Shown piece after piece: positions 13,101-26,204 of a DNA stretch of 64,000 nucleotides (position 1 is its first letter; each line of letters begins with the position of its first letter). Origin of the DNA: Styela clava (taxonomy: Eukaryota > Chordata > Ascidiacea > Stolidobranchia > Styelidae). The notes below the pieces were generated by a model that saw only the letters and a program-made list of their open reading frames with translations, ran no database searches and was not told where the DNA came from. The stretch spans positions 20,389,395-20,453,394 of the forward strand of contig NC_135250.1 in NCBI RefSeq assembly GCF_964204865.1, read 5' to 3'. The position numbers were made by a program, and so were the translations under genes.

Positions 13101-15665
13101 TTTTTGTTCTTTTGTTGTTAAAGTTGTTTTTCTTCTTGGTGTAAATAACTAATGACTCGCTCTTATACCTAATGGGACATATGCTTTGAAATTTTCAGTA
13201 GTTTAGGACTGTATTTGCTAGAAGGCTATTACTTTTTATTTATTTTCAAAATTTTCCATGGGCTCTATTGGATTCGTGTTTTTTTTGTGCGATGACGTCA
13301 TCAAAATTAAAAATGGCGCACCTTTTAGCTGTTTCGCTTTCAAGCGCTACCGGTATTCTTTTACTGTGACAAATTGCATACTCGTCCTACTTTGTTTGGG
13401 CTTCGTGACCATATATTAGAACATTGCTCTCATGCTTTCATTGTCATTCATTATTCTATAAAAATATATAGGTTTTGAAATAAAACGAAAATGTGCTTTT
13501 TCCATCTAGAACCGAATTCATATCATCATCATACAGGATTTTCTGTATCGCCGCGTGAAATAGCCACAGCTTTCTTTCAGCTAAACAAGATCTTGAAGTC
13601 AGACTCATGGTGGAAACAATCGAAAATAATTGGACCAGATGCCAACACGATGTTCAAAACTTCGAGCTTGAAATTTTTTAAAAAGTACATATATATTAAC
13701 TTTGTGGCTCCATAAAGTAGATTGTCTTCGGTGATAATTTACCACGCATTGAGTTATCGCCATATTTATAAAAAAATAAAAAAAAAACTATGTTACTGTT
13801 TTTCACAGAGTTGTTCATTACATGGGATCTATTTTGAATGCTGTGACATTTCACCAGTAAGATGTTTTTATTTTACTTCAGCCATGACACTAAATATGAA
13901 GATACATCATTTTAAAAAATATTAAAAACTCAAATGTATTTCATAGATAATCCATTTGGCAATTTATGACCGTTAATGAGTTCATTTGTTGTTTGTTTTG
14001 TTGCTTTGAAACTATCAGTGCTTTTGATAAAAGATAGACCATCATTTTAGCATCATCAACTCGATCTAGACAACAAACTTATTTTATGATTATCAATTAT
14101 CGGAGATAAAAACCATCGACAAATAGGTATGGCTTGACAAATGGTTGATGATCGTTTTAGGTACTACGTGGACAGTAGAGTGGCAACAATTTTTAACTTT
14201 ACGGATCCTGCTCTTTTGAACGAGTTACTACCACAGGTGATGCTAGAATTTTTTATGTAATATTTTAGTATATTTCTTTAGTTTTTCCAAGATCTGGTAT
14301 GAGTTATTTGTATGAAAAACACTCATTAACTTGTAACCAGATAGGAAATGTTATCTTCACTCTAGAAAAGTCAATATATATATACATCGCTATAAAAAAT
14401 AAGTTGACGATTAATCTACATTGAACCTTCTTATGTAACTTTTGTTAACGATTTTCAACTACAGGGCTGTAAGCAGAGTACCGACAAAATTAGTTTTAAA
14501 GTATATTTATGATAGTGCTATAAATTCACTTTTCAGCTGAAACATGTAAAAGAAATAGTTAATCGACAATTTCCAGATCTTCCCGTTTGGATTGGAGAAA
14601 CTAGCTCATCTTATGGAGGTGGAGCAAAGGGTCTTTCGGACACTTACGTTGCAGGATTCATGTCAGTATTCTATGATAAACGAATATATTTGAACTACTA
14701 AACTTATTAAATTGCACAATGTTCACCAGAAGGTGTTAAAATATATGATATAAATTCTGTGCAATTTTAGGTGGCTTGATAAGCTGGGTTTATCTGCAAG
14801 TAATGGGATAGATATTGTGTTCAGACAAACATTAGTAGAAGGAAATTACGCGTTGCTGGACGACAATTTCGATCCTAGGCCGGTAAGTACTCTATGAAAC
14901 TTAAAATACATAATACTGAATTTTCAGTTTGTGAGACTGTTTGTCCCATACAATTTTCCACGTTTTTTATTTTCGTATACAGAATAGCTGACAATTATGT
15001 TATAGTTTTCTTTTATCCTTTAGGATTACTGGCTGACATTGCTGTATAAAACATTGGTCGGAACTCAAGTTTTAAATGTTACGAAAACAGTTATCGGTGC
15101 AATTTCTAAACAACATACAAAGGTTCGAATATACGCGCATTGCACCAACACAGAAAGGTATGAAACCTGAATGATTTTGATAATTGAATGTTTTAATCAG
15201 TGCTGTTGTGGACTATATGCATATATCAGTTCTACTAAATATATCAATATTATTCAGAACAACATATCCAACAGGATCTGTGACGTTATATTATCTCAAT
15301 TTATCTACAAGTAGAAAGAAATTATCATTTGTACAACAAAGTGAACAAAACTTGACCATAGCAGTGACTTATATTTTGACTTCTACACCGGGAGTTTTGA
15401 ATTCAAGGTAAGATAATACCTATGAACATATTCCTTAATATTCTATTTATAATCATTTCTTGATTGAATAGGAAAACTAGTATTTCTTGTTTGCAGTGAC
15501 ATTTATTTGAACAACAAGAAGCTTCGAATGGTAGATATTCACACGATGCCAACTTTCAACCCACGTCAAGTTAACATCGGTGCAGGAAAAAAGATAAATT
15601 TGCCACCTTCGTCATTTGGATTCATAGTTTTGAAAGACTCTAAAATTAAGGCTTGTCTAAAATGA
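10193..15665 (+). CDS. HPSE: Heparanase (glycoside hydrolase family 79), 13 exons
   Basis: Endo-beta-glucuronidase that cleaves heparan sulfate chains in lysosomes and extracellular matrix (family knowledge). Exons: 10193-10255, 11012-11121, 11476-11591, 12093-12227, 12751-12927, 13510-13684, 13809-13856, 14161-14236, 14537-14661, 14771-14882, 15024-15157, 15258-15407 and 15497-15665. All junctions have GT-AG ends and phases agree, giving 529 residues, close to the usual length of about 540. A signal-like leader ([18 protein letters not shown]) starts at the first [17 protein letters not shown] matches the conserved N-terminal barrel motif. WELGNEPNS holds the proton donor (Glu201, codon split by intron 5), and [13 protein letters not shown] holds the nucleophile (Glu321). 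YAHCTNTE and the C-terminal beta domain are present. The 48-nt seventh exon ([14 protein letters not shown]) was found by phase and homology. Complete and apparently functional. Confidence 0.93.
13060..13440 (-). mobile_element. MITE-like repeat, copy 2, in heparanase intron 5
   Basis: Inverted copy of the family at 9235: the end 'gaacattgctctcatgc' near 13421-13437 is the reverse complement of the family start, and the interior shares the 'gaaattttcagtagt' and 'gatgacgtcatcaaaatt' words with the other copies. It lies between heparanase exons 5 and 6. Confidence 0.55.
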
Positions 15666-18600
15666 AATCGTATTCCTTGATTTATATTCGAATCAAACTC
15701 AACTCAATTAACTGATTCAAAAATACAAGAATACACCTATTTTGAAACCCAAGGATAGTCAATTGCCTTTTCGTTCTCAGTATTGAGAATTACAATGTCG
15801 CTGCTCGGAACCAGCCCATTATAATTTAAAGTCAATGTTTGTGGAGTCGATAAAAGTGGATTGTGCTATTGTTTGCGAAAAGTGGTGCTCGGAAATAATT
15901 TAGTAGCAACTCCTATATATATAATATATATATAACCTCTCGAAAAAATTGTATATGGGTCTCATATGCTCCGAAAATATTTGCTAGTTTCCACGCGGTC
16001 ACAAACGATGAGATGAATACAGGCGATTAGCGCTGGTAAACTAATCCGTAAATGTCAAATAAATCTATAAATAAAATAAACTTATGCCAGCTGAGGAATT
16101 CAAGAACGTGATTTTATTTATTTGCGCCGCGTTGTTATTAATTAGACGTTAGTGACGTTATAAGTGTCTGTCAGTAAGAAAATGGAGGTCTCTCATGAAA
16201 GACTGAAGTTTAACGCCGAGTTGTGAATGTTCAAGACTATCAAAGATGTGATTTGATCAATTTGTTCAAAAGTAGTAATGAAGGAGAATAATATCACAAG
16301 CAATACTAATGCGCAAACCATTCTGCCGATCAAGGCAGCATTGTGGGTCAAATACGGGCTGACGCAATGCAGCTGTTAATTTGATGAAACGCCGGAGTGG
16401 ATTTCATGGTTACAAGAAAGACCAGAGGCTTTCCAGAAAGTCAGCACTTCAAGACATCTAATCAAAGGTATATGAATACCTCCAATTGTCTCCATTTTTT
16501 GTTACGCGATTCTTTTATCTTGTAACGAATTGTAATGTATATATATAGAGAGATGAGGAGAGTTCTTTGAAATAGATATCAAAAATTAATGCCTCTATGG
16601 ATTCCACCGTACGTGTGAACGACTATTTTACTATGATAAGATGCACACGATGCAGGCTTTGCCCTAAAATAATGCACTAATGGTTGTTGCATTCTCGGTA
16701 AATTTTTTTGGTATTATTTGTAGTTCTCGAAGCCGTTCTTTTCGGACTTATTCCCCTGTGACGTCATAAAAAATCGTTATACACTTGCGAAGCAATCAAT
16801 ATCTAGGCCGGAAAGTAATAAGTCTGGTATATCAAACCGTACAGTTCGAACGTAAATCAGACAGTTACAGGAAACATATTTGACAAAATATGCATTGCGA
16901 ATGCCTCTAACATATCGATAGATCCACCAGTGTGCGTAGCCTGCTAGATGCTTAAGCTTCGAGAATCAAATCGTGGAAATCGCGTTACGATTAACTTTTA
17001 TTTGGAACATTTTGAATCATTGACCCACTTTTGCAGTTTCCCTTTACGAGATGAGTTTTATAGTTTTGAATATATGAAAAGAACTATGATACCATAATAA
17101 ACAATCTTGATTAGCTAATGATCATTGGCCGACCGAGGAAGTACGCGTTTAGGGATACCGAAATATAATTTCTGGAAAGACCGGACCCAAATAATTTTGA
17201 AGTTTTGTATGCGGATCTTCGGTAAAAATAGTTGAGTAGCCCTGGTGTTCATCATTTCGTCCGAGTATGTATATTTCTAATTCGACATTTAGGTCATAGT
17301 TTGTATCAATGGAAAGGACTTTATCTGTGACGTTGATCCAAAATCTCCGTCATTTACATGGGAGATGACTATATTTCTACGTCACCTAATTAAAAACTTC
17401 AAGTAAGCTCGCTCATTTTATTCACATTTATTCATTTAGTCATATTGCCTTTTGCTACTAATACGTAACATGACTATACTAGAGATGTACCGATGTATCG
17501 GTATCGGGTATCGGTATCGGGTATCTGTATCGGGTATCGGCAATATCGGCCATTTTTTCGGTATCGGCCATGTATCGGTATCGGTTGAATTAAGGCCGAT
17601 ATTTCCGATATATTTATCTTTTTGATATGGTTCAGAATGTTTTAAAAGATAAGTTGGAATACTACTTTTTAATTTATTTTTTGTCTGGAGAGACCGTGAG
17701 CTATGAGACATACATGTCCCCACCCCCGCGAAAGAATAGGATTCACGTGTTTTTTGCTATTTATCAGCCAAACTAGTTCAACTAATTTGGCTATTTTCGC
17801 TGTCAAATTATTTATATTGACATTTTTAATATTACATAGTAATTATGAAGAAATATATCAACACAGCACATAACAAAAAGCAACTAGGCGCCCAGTTTTA
17901 AATCATACAGTGGAATTGGGGTCCTTATTTACGGCACAAGGACTTTTGGCACGGCTATAAATGCTGACTGTTTGTCGACAAGTACGAGTGTCATTTAGTC
18001 CGTCGACATCGATAAACTAAATTCCGAATTTCAAAATTTATGATAGCAATTGTAAAATATTTTATATTATAAAATAGTGAAGTAAAAAAACATCCTCGAC
18101 GGTTATAGGTAGGCCTTCTTTTTGTCGGTGCTGATTGATATTCTTTCAATTTGGCTTTGACTTATTGCGTCGACGATTACGATTAGCCACGAAAAAAAAT
18201 ATTTGTAAAATGCTTTTAATTTGAACGTAGGACGGCGGCGCTAGAATGTGTGGGTGATATTCGATATTCTTTTAAACTCGAATAACGATATTCGAAGGTC
18301 GCGATATTCATATCAAGTTCAAATTTGACATCCCGGCTTACGTGCGTGTATGCAGGTCGTGTACTGTCCTCCAATGTCTTTTGGATTTATAGTTCTGGCA
18401 GATATGCATATCCGTGCATGTTTACAGTGAATTTTAATCAATATTTTTGACTTTCGTATAACGCCATATTGGATCTCTTTCAAGTATTAACGAGCCGTAT
18501 ACGCAATATGCGACTAAAGATGTTTCATTTGGTAAGATAAAATGCCCATTTCTTTGGGTATTAGAACGTTTATCTATAAATTTCATTTTCGTTGTATTCA

Positions 18601-19489
18601 ATAAACTGGCTTAATATCATGTTCAGTGACTGAACTTCAGTCTAATATACATCTATTAAGTAAGAAACACAATGAGTAGTGTAGTGTTTATTCATAAACA
18701 AAGCAAGTTCGCAAATTATACGAGGCGACTGAAAGGTTTATCAGAATATATCCAATATAGCGAGACCAACTTCACTATTCGAATAAATAGTGTCCTTCAA
18801 GAATGTCCGTAACACAACGTGATTGACGTTGACGTCATAGCTCTTAGTAACCATCTAGCGGTAATTGTCCAATTCCAAGTAGAACATTTGGATGATGGCA
18901 AGGGTCCTTGCCTCGCAATTCTTAATGTCAGCAATACTTAGAAAGTGGCACTCAACTGGGACCACATCGCCAACCCGTAGGAGATATCAATTTAAATGTA
19001 TCAAGGCAGTGATTTTGTCATGGTTCAAACTTTGAAATTCTGAAAGTCAGTTTACACTGAGTCGGTCTGAAACAAAATTCGTAAAACAGTTGCACTGCTG
19101 GTGTTCCACTACCCCTGCTTCGGGGCATCGACAAGCGGTCATAGAAATTGTGCGGATACAAGCGGTAGGCCACAGTATTTGATAAAAACCACAGATTGGA
19201 TTTATTAATAATGGTTAGTCAAAATAATTCCTAATAATGCGCAAAGTGTCGGTGCGTAACGTAACCCAATCATACTAAACTATACTAATACCCAAATATG
19301 CGATTCCAAACTTTATACAATAGAATTTTACAAGACACTGTTGTTTATATTTCAAAACTTACTAAACTCGAAAATTCAACAAATGAAACGTAAATAGGCA
19401 ATGCGTTCAAAGGATCAATCCTTTCAATACAATACAACAATGTAATCTTTCGGTGTAATATTAGCAGAACTGTTAACCTTGAAAGAAGG
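15666..19489. other. Intergenic between heparanase and cobalamin-binder cluster
   Basis: No gene recognised in 3.8 kb. A candidate polyadenylation signal for heparanase (aataaa) is at 16058-16063 with further A-rich forms just after. The interval includes a tandem tcggta/atcggg block (separate entry) and other transposon-like debris near 18230-18310 (cgatattc words in both orientations). Confidence 0.5.
17482..17600. repeat. Short tandem repeat of atcggtatcggg type, probably a transposon end
   Basis: Dense repetition of 'tatcggtatcggg' and 'tatcggccat' following 'agagatgtaccgatg'. Start sequences of this form occur at ends of some hAT-like elements. The matching opposite end was not found, so this is a probable relic. 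Confidence 0.5.
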
Positions 19490-22400
19490 CTAGTAAGTCT
19501 GCAGCTTAAATATGATTTGGTCTCCGTCGTGTGGTACGTAAGCACTTATTCCCACTGGTAGAATTTCACCCGTTTTTCCGTTTAACATCGCCCAGTATTG
19601 TCTTGCACTCGAATCAGCCATTACTCCTTGCAGACTTGTGACAGATTCTCCAAACGAATATGAAACCGTCTTGAACGTGCCAAATAGATAATATCGTTTT
19701 TATTGTGATAATGTATAATTTACACCTTGTATCAGTCTTGTGAAAATACTATAAATAAAAATAAGATAAAGTTTATTCATAGAAATGGTACAGTCCCAAA
19801 ATGAGAGACAGCAATGTTTTGAGCGGCTTTGTACATGCTGTGAAATCGGATACAGAATCAAATTCTAAAATGGTTACGTATTCATGACAGTTCTATTTTC
19901 AAATTTTCTTGATGTGTCTTGCGGACCTAAATGCTTGCAGTTATATATATATATATCGGAGATAGGAGGTGATTTTCTATTGAAATATATTTGAATTTTG
20001 ACGCTAACTTTAGTTTTGGCTTTGTTCCTAAATCATTGGCAGCAAGTGATACATACTTGCAATTGTAGAAAAACAGTTGGCCTACTATTTTGTAGTTTCT
20101 AACTATCTTACGTTATCAACCCATCGGCTTGTGCTTCAATCATTGCTTGGTGCAACTTTGTACCGTTTTTGATGATAACAGAAACATCTGTATTCGGATT
20201 TTCATTAACTGCATGGGGCATATCAGTAAAAATCGTCAACCTAGCGCTAATCGGAATTCCTCCAACAACGTTGGGAAAGCAGGTTTGTGGATCAATAGGA
20301 TTGCATTTTGGTTGATATCCTTGAGGTATGGAGACTGAAAATATAAAATAAAAACTATTGCTTCAACTATGTCTTCATTATGGATACAGACTGCGACCAC
20401 TTTGTTTATGTCGAAAGACATTTGATTTTGCGGTGCGAATCTGTGGGTAAAGAGCTTGGCATTTGACAAAAGACAAAAATCGCCAGAACAACATCACGTT
20501 CTATCAATAATATAGTAAAACCTTCAAATTGTATAAGGTCAACTACTCAGAAAATAGTTAACCAGTTTTAGATGCAGTATCATGAAATGGAATTTGACAC
20601 TTTGCAGTGACAATAATTTTATGTTGCATAGTTATACCAAAAATCACGTCCGGCTCAAATATTGGTATATACTAAAAATAATCTCTACCTAAAAGCAAAT
20701 AAAATATAGTTTCTTGTTTTATAGTTATAAAAATATTTTATTATAAACATTTTTTAACATTTCTTGAACCTTCAGCTTTACATGTCCACCCGACTTCCAA
20801 ATCAAGATAACTGTTGCCTGCCAGAGATGGTATACGCTGAGACAAAACACCCTCTGTCTCTGGTACATCAAAACCAGTCAGGCTTTTCATCACGTCCCTG
20901 TAAAAAGAATGTCGAATTATTGAGACACACACGCACAATTGAACATTTTAAGTAATCGCGTAGGAATCTATTCATTACGAACTTGCATTTCCAAGTGTCC
21001 GTAGAATCAATGTCGGCTTCACGTAAGGCGAGAGCTGATAGAGGAGACGAGTATTTGTTACCAATGAATGTATTCTGTTCTACAACTTTAACTTCGGAAT
21101 CCAAGAAATTGACCAATTTCTTTATCGATTCTCTAACGCGTTTCATTAAAAATCGTGGTCGAACTCCAGACCCGACACACTTTAATGCAAGGATCATCTG
21201 TGCGGCATCATCTGCAAAATGTTTTAAATATCAATATTGCTTTTATAGCAATCAACTATAATAGTGTTTTTCAAGCTTTTCCAGTTTGCGACTCACTGTT
21301 GGGAAGCACTGAACTATAAAAAAAAACTTGAAAAAAAAAAATACGATGTTTTCAAATCTACCTGTTTGTGGACGTTAGCTGCTGCGCTGTGGTCATAAAA
21401 AAAACTTTTTTAACGGGAACTGAGATTTTTCTAAAATGTTCTGGTGGTTGGTTTTTGTCAGCAATATTGAATTAAAAAACTTATTATTACTCACCAACGG
21501 AGTGTTTGTCGCCAAAACTTCCATCTTCATTTTGCTTTTTCAACAAATTCCTAACGACTGACATCTTGATATGACCTCCATTCACACAAACAGTTCCCAA
21601 TGCCAGACCAAAACTATAATACTGTTCATCCGGATTTTCTAAGAATTCAAACACAATGGTTAAAAATAAATGATAAGTCTTCATGGCAATTTTTGTCTGA
21701 TTGTGCAGCAAACCAACACAACAACAATTGTTTACCTTTCCGTATCCGCTTTTCCAATGTTTTCAGAAGGTTTCTTCCATCAAAATTTCTTGGGTTTTCA
21801 CACATCGATTGAATTGCAAGTATGTATTGTGCCAACTTACCGATGCTCATCCTGTAAAATTATAATTTTTAGTGTTTTCCCTCCTTCTTCATCTCCTTAT
21901 TTTGCGTACACTTAATCTTTATAGTCGTCATCAATTTCACTTCTCATCTTCTCCAGAGATTTTCTCCGTCCGTAAAATTTATTCTGAGCCGACAATTGTA
22001 ATCCTAATACAACTTCTGGTGTATTTGTCCATCCCCATGATGGGTGCCGCAATTCCATCAAGCGATCAACGGCGCTGTTGATAACCTTGGTTACAGACTT
22101 ATTGTTTTCTTCTCCTGGTTAAGAAATTGAACACAAATTGATGTTGCTTGTTTCTAGTTAATAAAAAAATATAGTTGGCATGAAACTGGCATAAGCTGGA
22201 CATCTCAACAATGTATTTACCGTTTACGTTCTTCCTATTTAGCAAGCTATTTTGTGCTAAAATTAAAAGATCAAGAAATATCCGCTTAATAAACCCTCTC
22301 ATGCATACCTAGATTTTCCATGCGAGTGTGAATAGTTTAATTTGAATAGTTGTAGGATCAGTTTCAATTGGTATCTCAAGGCATATATATCAATCCCAAT

Positions 22401-22633
22401 ATTGAATCCATGATCAGCTCTTATTTTGGCAGTGTAGCTTGCAGATTTTCCATTATCAAATTTGCAATTTAGTTATGGGCTTTCAGTTGAAAAGTGACTA
22501 ATGAAAATAATTGCATAAAATCACGGTAAAACACGAATTAAATCTTACCGCATATCTTAAACGTGACCCGTCTATTCCCGATGACATTTCCTAATAGTAG
22601 GAGAAGAGAGGTGACGAAGACCACATACTGCAT
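19490..22633 (-). CDS. Cobalamin-binding protein (transcobalamin/intrinsic factor family), copy A, two damaged splice sites
   Basis: Secreted vitamin B12 carrier by family. Exons on minus: 22549-22633, 21916-22114, 21736-21851, 21495-21638, 20983-21211, 20770-20897, 20112-20334 and 19490-19676, for about 436 codons (human members have about 420). Exon 1 encodes a signal peptide. LMELRHPSWGWTNTPEVVLG and QNEDGSFGDKHS lie in the alpha6-alpha6 barrel, IPSLAGNSYLDLEVGWTC is the conserved hinge segment, and QYWAMLNGKTGEILPVGIS lies in the C-terminal beta domain. Exon sizes 85, 199, 229 and 187 equal those of the intact paralogue at 27387. Two junctions fail: exon 2 has TT where GT is expected (next GT puts TAA in frame), and exon 8 is preceded by AC, not AG. 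Frames are otherwise intact. It is either a young pseudogene, non-canonically spliced, or affected by sequence errors. Confidence 0.75.
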
Positions 22634-23274
22634 TTTCACTCAAGTAAACGGAATCCTGGATGGCTATATTAAAACTTGCTGTCATGATAATGAATGCATT
22701 AAAATTTTCGCACATGTAACCTAGTGATAAATGTATCTACAATATTGTTGTATGCTTCTATATAGATTAGAATCACTGGTTGATATATTTGAACTTTATT
22801 CAAAGCACACCTCGAGAAAATATTAATACGGTTATGCTTGCTCGAAATCGGCCATTTTCTTCAAGCAGGGGCCGCAATGGAAAAATCGGTGCGGAGACGA
22901 CCAGAACTAACCTAACCCAAAGTAAGAGGTTGCAAGGGCGAGAGCGTATCGAATACGACCAGACTAACCTAACCTAACGGTAAGGGCAAAATCGGTGCGA
23001 AGACGACCAAAACTTCGGTCAAGGAATAGATTCATTGTCTTTAAAAAAGTATCACCAGAATCTTGATAAACATTTGAAAATACTTGATCTGGCCACTAAC
23101 TAATTTTGCAGTTATCATTTTGCCAAACTAATAATTATTACATCCTGTTCTAGACTAAGATTTATACAACGTAACACGACTGAATTGGTAACATGGTATA
23201 CATTTTTCATTTTTCAATATCCTTCTTCACATGCAAATTCTTATCAAAGAATAAACTATTAATCACGCGAATTC
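22634..23274. other. Intergenic with short duplicated block
   Basis: Between copy A and the duplicated block. At 22885-23020 the phrase 'aaaatcggtgcg(g/a)agacgacca' occurs twice around 'gaccagactaacctaaccta'. No gene seen. Confidence 0.5.
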
Positions 23275-24046
23275 AGATCATGACTGCTCAATGTCTGAAA
23301 ACTATTTTAAAGCTATTTTTTGTTGGTGTGTAAAAGAGTTTTGTTAAAACCATGTCTGTATCAGTTTGTATAAAAACCCGATTTTTCGTTTGAAAATTTG
23401 GTGGAAGTATTTTTATTTATCTCATTTTCATTTCTCTCTCCTATTTTGTTTGAACAAAACAAGTTCTCAGATATCGAGAACATACCTTGAAATGACTTAC
23501 AGGTCTTTTTGATTGACCAATCAGTATCAGTGTATCAAATATTTAATTTTAAACAAAATTGACTTTAATGCAGAATTAGTCTTGTCAAATTTCTTAAATT
23601 CATGAAATTAAAATAATATTCAAAAATAGCAAACACGAAAACAAAGACTTTGGTTGAGATTGATATCAGCCGCCAAAGTATAGTTAATGCTTGGTTGCGC
23701 TATAATAGTCTGGAATACTGGCCATACTGGAGAATTGTATATTTTTAAAACTATGGGACTTTCCTTTGTGGTAAGTTAAGTTTCGCTAATACTTGTGTTC
23801 GTACTAGTTTAAAAGCAGTATCAGTTGATACTTCGCCGCTGGGCACCACAATGATATTTTTCTTCCAGATATAAACATCTTTAAAAAAAATCTAACAGTT
23901 TTACTGTGTTTGAAGCTTAAAATCACTAAATAGTCCATTTTCTGTTTATAATTTACGTCGGTATCATTTGCATACCACAATGTCGGATACAACGCGAACA
24001 CTGGGAATAAGCTACCTCGGAGTTCAATTTCCTTGACCTGTTTCGA
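23275..24046. repeat. Direct repeat R1 (partner at 26205-26968)
   Basis: Collinear with 26205-26968 over almost its whole length, for example 'gtgtaaaagagttttgt', 'tttctctctcctatttt', 'cgccgctgggcaccacaatg' and 'cacaatgtcggatacaac'. The shared sequence ends at 'gacctgtttcgacaa' in both. The minus-strand frames in the two copies differ in length and show no known domain, so I do not call a gene. Confidence 0.8.
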
Positions 24047-24101
24047 CAAGAGAATAAATGATGCCGTTTATATTTTGATTAATGTGATAAATGATACATA
24101 C

Positions 24102-24662
24102 CATCATAAAAGAATTGTTCTTTAACTCTTTGGTCCAGAACCTTCACTGAATTTTTCCCTGCAAAGTATCTTGGATTTTTGCATGAAGATTTCACTGCCA
24201 TCACATAAAGAGCCACATTTCTAATATTCATGCTGAAAATATTAGTGTTTTTTTTTTCAATTATGATATCAGGATATTGTGGTGAATTTAGACACCAAGT
24301 AGTGATCATACTATTCACTAGTTTTTCAGTATACGAGTATTGTGTAATAAAGTACTTTGTCAACTATACAAATCTGAGCAAATTACCTCACCAATCACCG
24401 CCAAATATTATTTCAGAAAATATCAAAGCTTGTAAACAATTTGATATATTTGTGCATTGTTACCTATTTATGTCTCTACTAATTTCGATTTTCATCTGTT
24501 CCAGTGCTTTGCATCTATGAAAGAAATTGTCTTGAGCAGATAACTGTAAACCTAAAACCACTTCTGGGGTAATTGTCCAGCCTCAATTAGGGTGGCGCAA
24601 TTCCATTAATCTTCCTACCGTGGCATTGATAACTGAAATCACGCCCTCGCTGTTATCGTCTC
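24102..24662 (-). pseudogene. Cobalamin-binding protein pseudogene, copy B (exons 2 and 3 only)
   Basis: Exon 2 relic at 24464-24662 (199 nt) and exon 3 relic at 24102-24232 (131 nt) match exons 2 and 3 of the gene at 27387 in length and sequence, with GT-AG ends preserved. Exon 2 has TGA at 24583-24585 where the paralogues have the Trp codon of the NWGW / SWGW motif. The signal-peptide exon is missing: the flank jumps from intron 1 sequence (about 24735) to sequence that lies beyond exon 1 in the parent (about 30990). Exons 4-8 are absent too. It cannot make a complete carrier protein. Confidence 0.9.
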
Positions 24663-24739
24663 CTGTAAATGTTCTAAGGTATATTAATGTAGCTAAATTT
24701 AGACCGCGACAGTTTATGTGGGAAATATTCATATCTTTT

Positions 24740-25060
24740 TCTGATTTCAGACTCAGATGGCGTCACTTGTAGAGCCCTGCTTACGAGTTTATTAATAAAG
24801 ATTTAAACACTGTATAGTGATAAAATACATTTTCTCCCAAATAAATACGTTGAACAACTACTTTTCGTACAACATAAAGTGACGTTGTCGGAATTGAAAA
24901 AACATGTATATATATTTGTTTTATGACCAAATTCTACAATACGTATGTCATACTAATTGTCTGATAAGTTCGTTTTAGAAGATATTTAGTTTTGGTAATG
25001 AATAAGATTTATTTCTATCGTTATACTTGGAATTTGAATCCGCAAGCACAATACTAAATT
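24740..25060. repeat. Upstream flank duplicated from 30990-31300
   Basis: Collinear with the 5' flank of the intact gene: 'agatggcgtcacttgtagag', 'aacaacatatagtgacgtt'-like and 'tgaatccgcaagcacaatac' occur in both in the same order. This marks the extent of the segmental duplication that created copy B. Confidence 0.8.
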
Positions 25061-25232
25061 GATTTAATTGAAAATTTACATTGGTTCTTCGAAAGGTTAA
25101 TTTATCTTATTTTCCTAAACTGATATAAAAAAAAATCTGCATCGTTAAAAAATGTTTAATCGTAGCTTCCTTAGTAACATGCTAAACACTTCCAAAATAT
25201 GCTCGAATTTTTACAAGCAATGTGTTATTTGT

Positions 25233-25380
25233 TAGGCTAAAGTTGTTCTAGGAAAATTCGCCGTAGGAAATTTTGCCGTAGAAATTCTCGCCGCAGGAAA
25301 TCTCGCCGCAGGAATTTTCGCCGCAAAGCAAAAATCGCCGCAAGAGCATTTTGCTGTAAAACTGCGGCGATTTTCCATGC
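25233..25380. repeat. gccg-rich short repeat (partner at 31316-31627)
   Basis: Opens with 'ggctaaagttgttctaggaa' and then repeats 'ttcgccg(c/t)aggaaat' several times, ending with 'cgccgcaagagcattttgctgtaaaa' and an inverted 'gcggcgatttt'. The repeating word yields an apparent Ala/Ala-Pro-rich minus frame that I regard as a by-product of the repeat. Confidence 0.7.
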
Positions 25381-25390
25381 AACGCGAGAA

Positions 25391-26204
25391 AATATTAATA
25401 TAATGATGTTTTCTATGAATCGATGGGCCCACGAAGTAATTCAATGGGGTAATTCCACGACACAAGGCTAATAATTGATCATAAAGCGACTTCGTTTGCA
25501 TACTTTCCTTTTAATTAAAATAAAATTCACCGTTCAAGCTTTCACCGCAGTTTTATTACCTGATTCTGTGCGTGAATTGTTTGATCATAAGGGAATTTAA
25601 AATCTACCAATCAAAATAGTTCGCTGGTAGGCCGTCTAACCTGTCTCCAGATGGGCGGTTTCACTACACGGTGAGATAAACTTCAGTATCGTACTATAGA
25701 CGCAAAAACTCATTTGCACATTCCTAATGCCCAAAATACGAAAATGGAAGGCAGTTACGTTGGCTTTACTAAAATAAATCGGGATGAAAGAGAATGTGCG
25801 CAATACCTGCATTGCTCGTATGTAACGAGGAATGAATCATTACGTCTGTCTAAACTCCAGAACCAACGTGACAAAAGTGACAAAAAGCATTCACAGGTAG
25901 GGACGTTTACATCAGTTTCTTGGCTGCCACGCGAGTAACATTTGATTAGAAAACAACAGATCGGGTTTCTGTCAGGTGAAACAAAATTTAGAAACCATCT
26001 TGATGTGACATTCGTCAGGCTGTATCAAAGACGGTTCCTAATATAAGAAACCTCGTCAAACAGTCCCAAGCCCAAGATTCCCATTGATTGTATACTAAAA
26101 AGCTTCAACCCTTTTTTGTCTCTGGTTTGTTTTGTGCATTCCACAAAAGGTCGTAAAAACATAATACAATCAAACACGTATAGTTTTTTGGAATGGCGAA
26201 CAGG
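25391..26204. other. Intergenic, no gene seen
   Basis: No motif, splice-supported exon or recognisable repeat end. The open frame at 25714-25938 has no visible homology. Confidence 0.45.

Noticed and set aside
20236-20469. Minus frame overlapping cobalamin-binder exon 7
   Set aside because: It is a different frame from the one that carries IPQGYQPKCNP and RLTIFTD, so it is a shadow.
22910-22980. cctaaccta-like words suggesting telomeric repeat
   Set aside because: Only two or three units inside a short duplicated phrase; not a telomeric array.
23804-24049. 81-codon minus frame in R1
   Set aside because: The paralogous block R2 has a shorter and altered frame and no family motif is seen, so it looks like duplicated non-coding DNA.
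25232-25501. 89-codon minus frame rich in Ala, Phe and Pro
   Set aside because: It is generated by the repeated gccg word of a mobile element.
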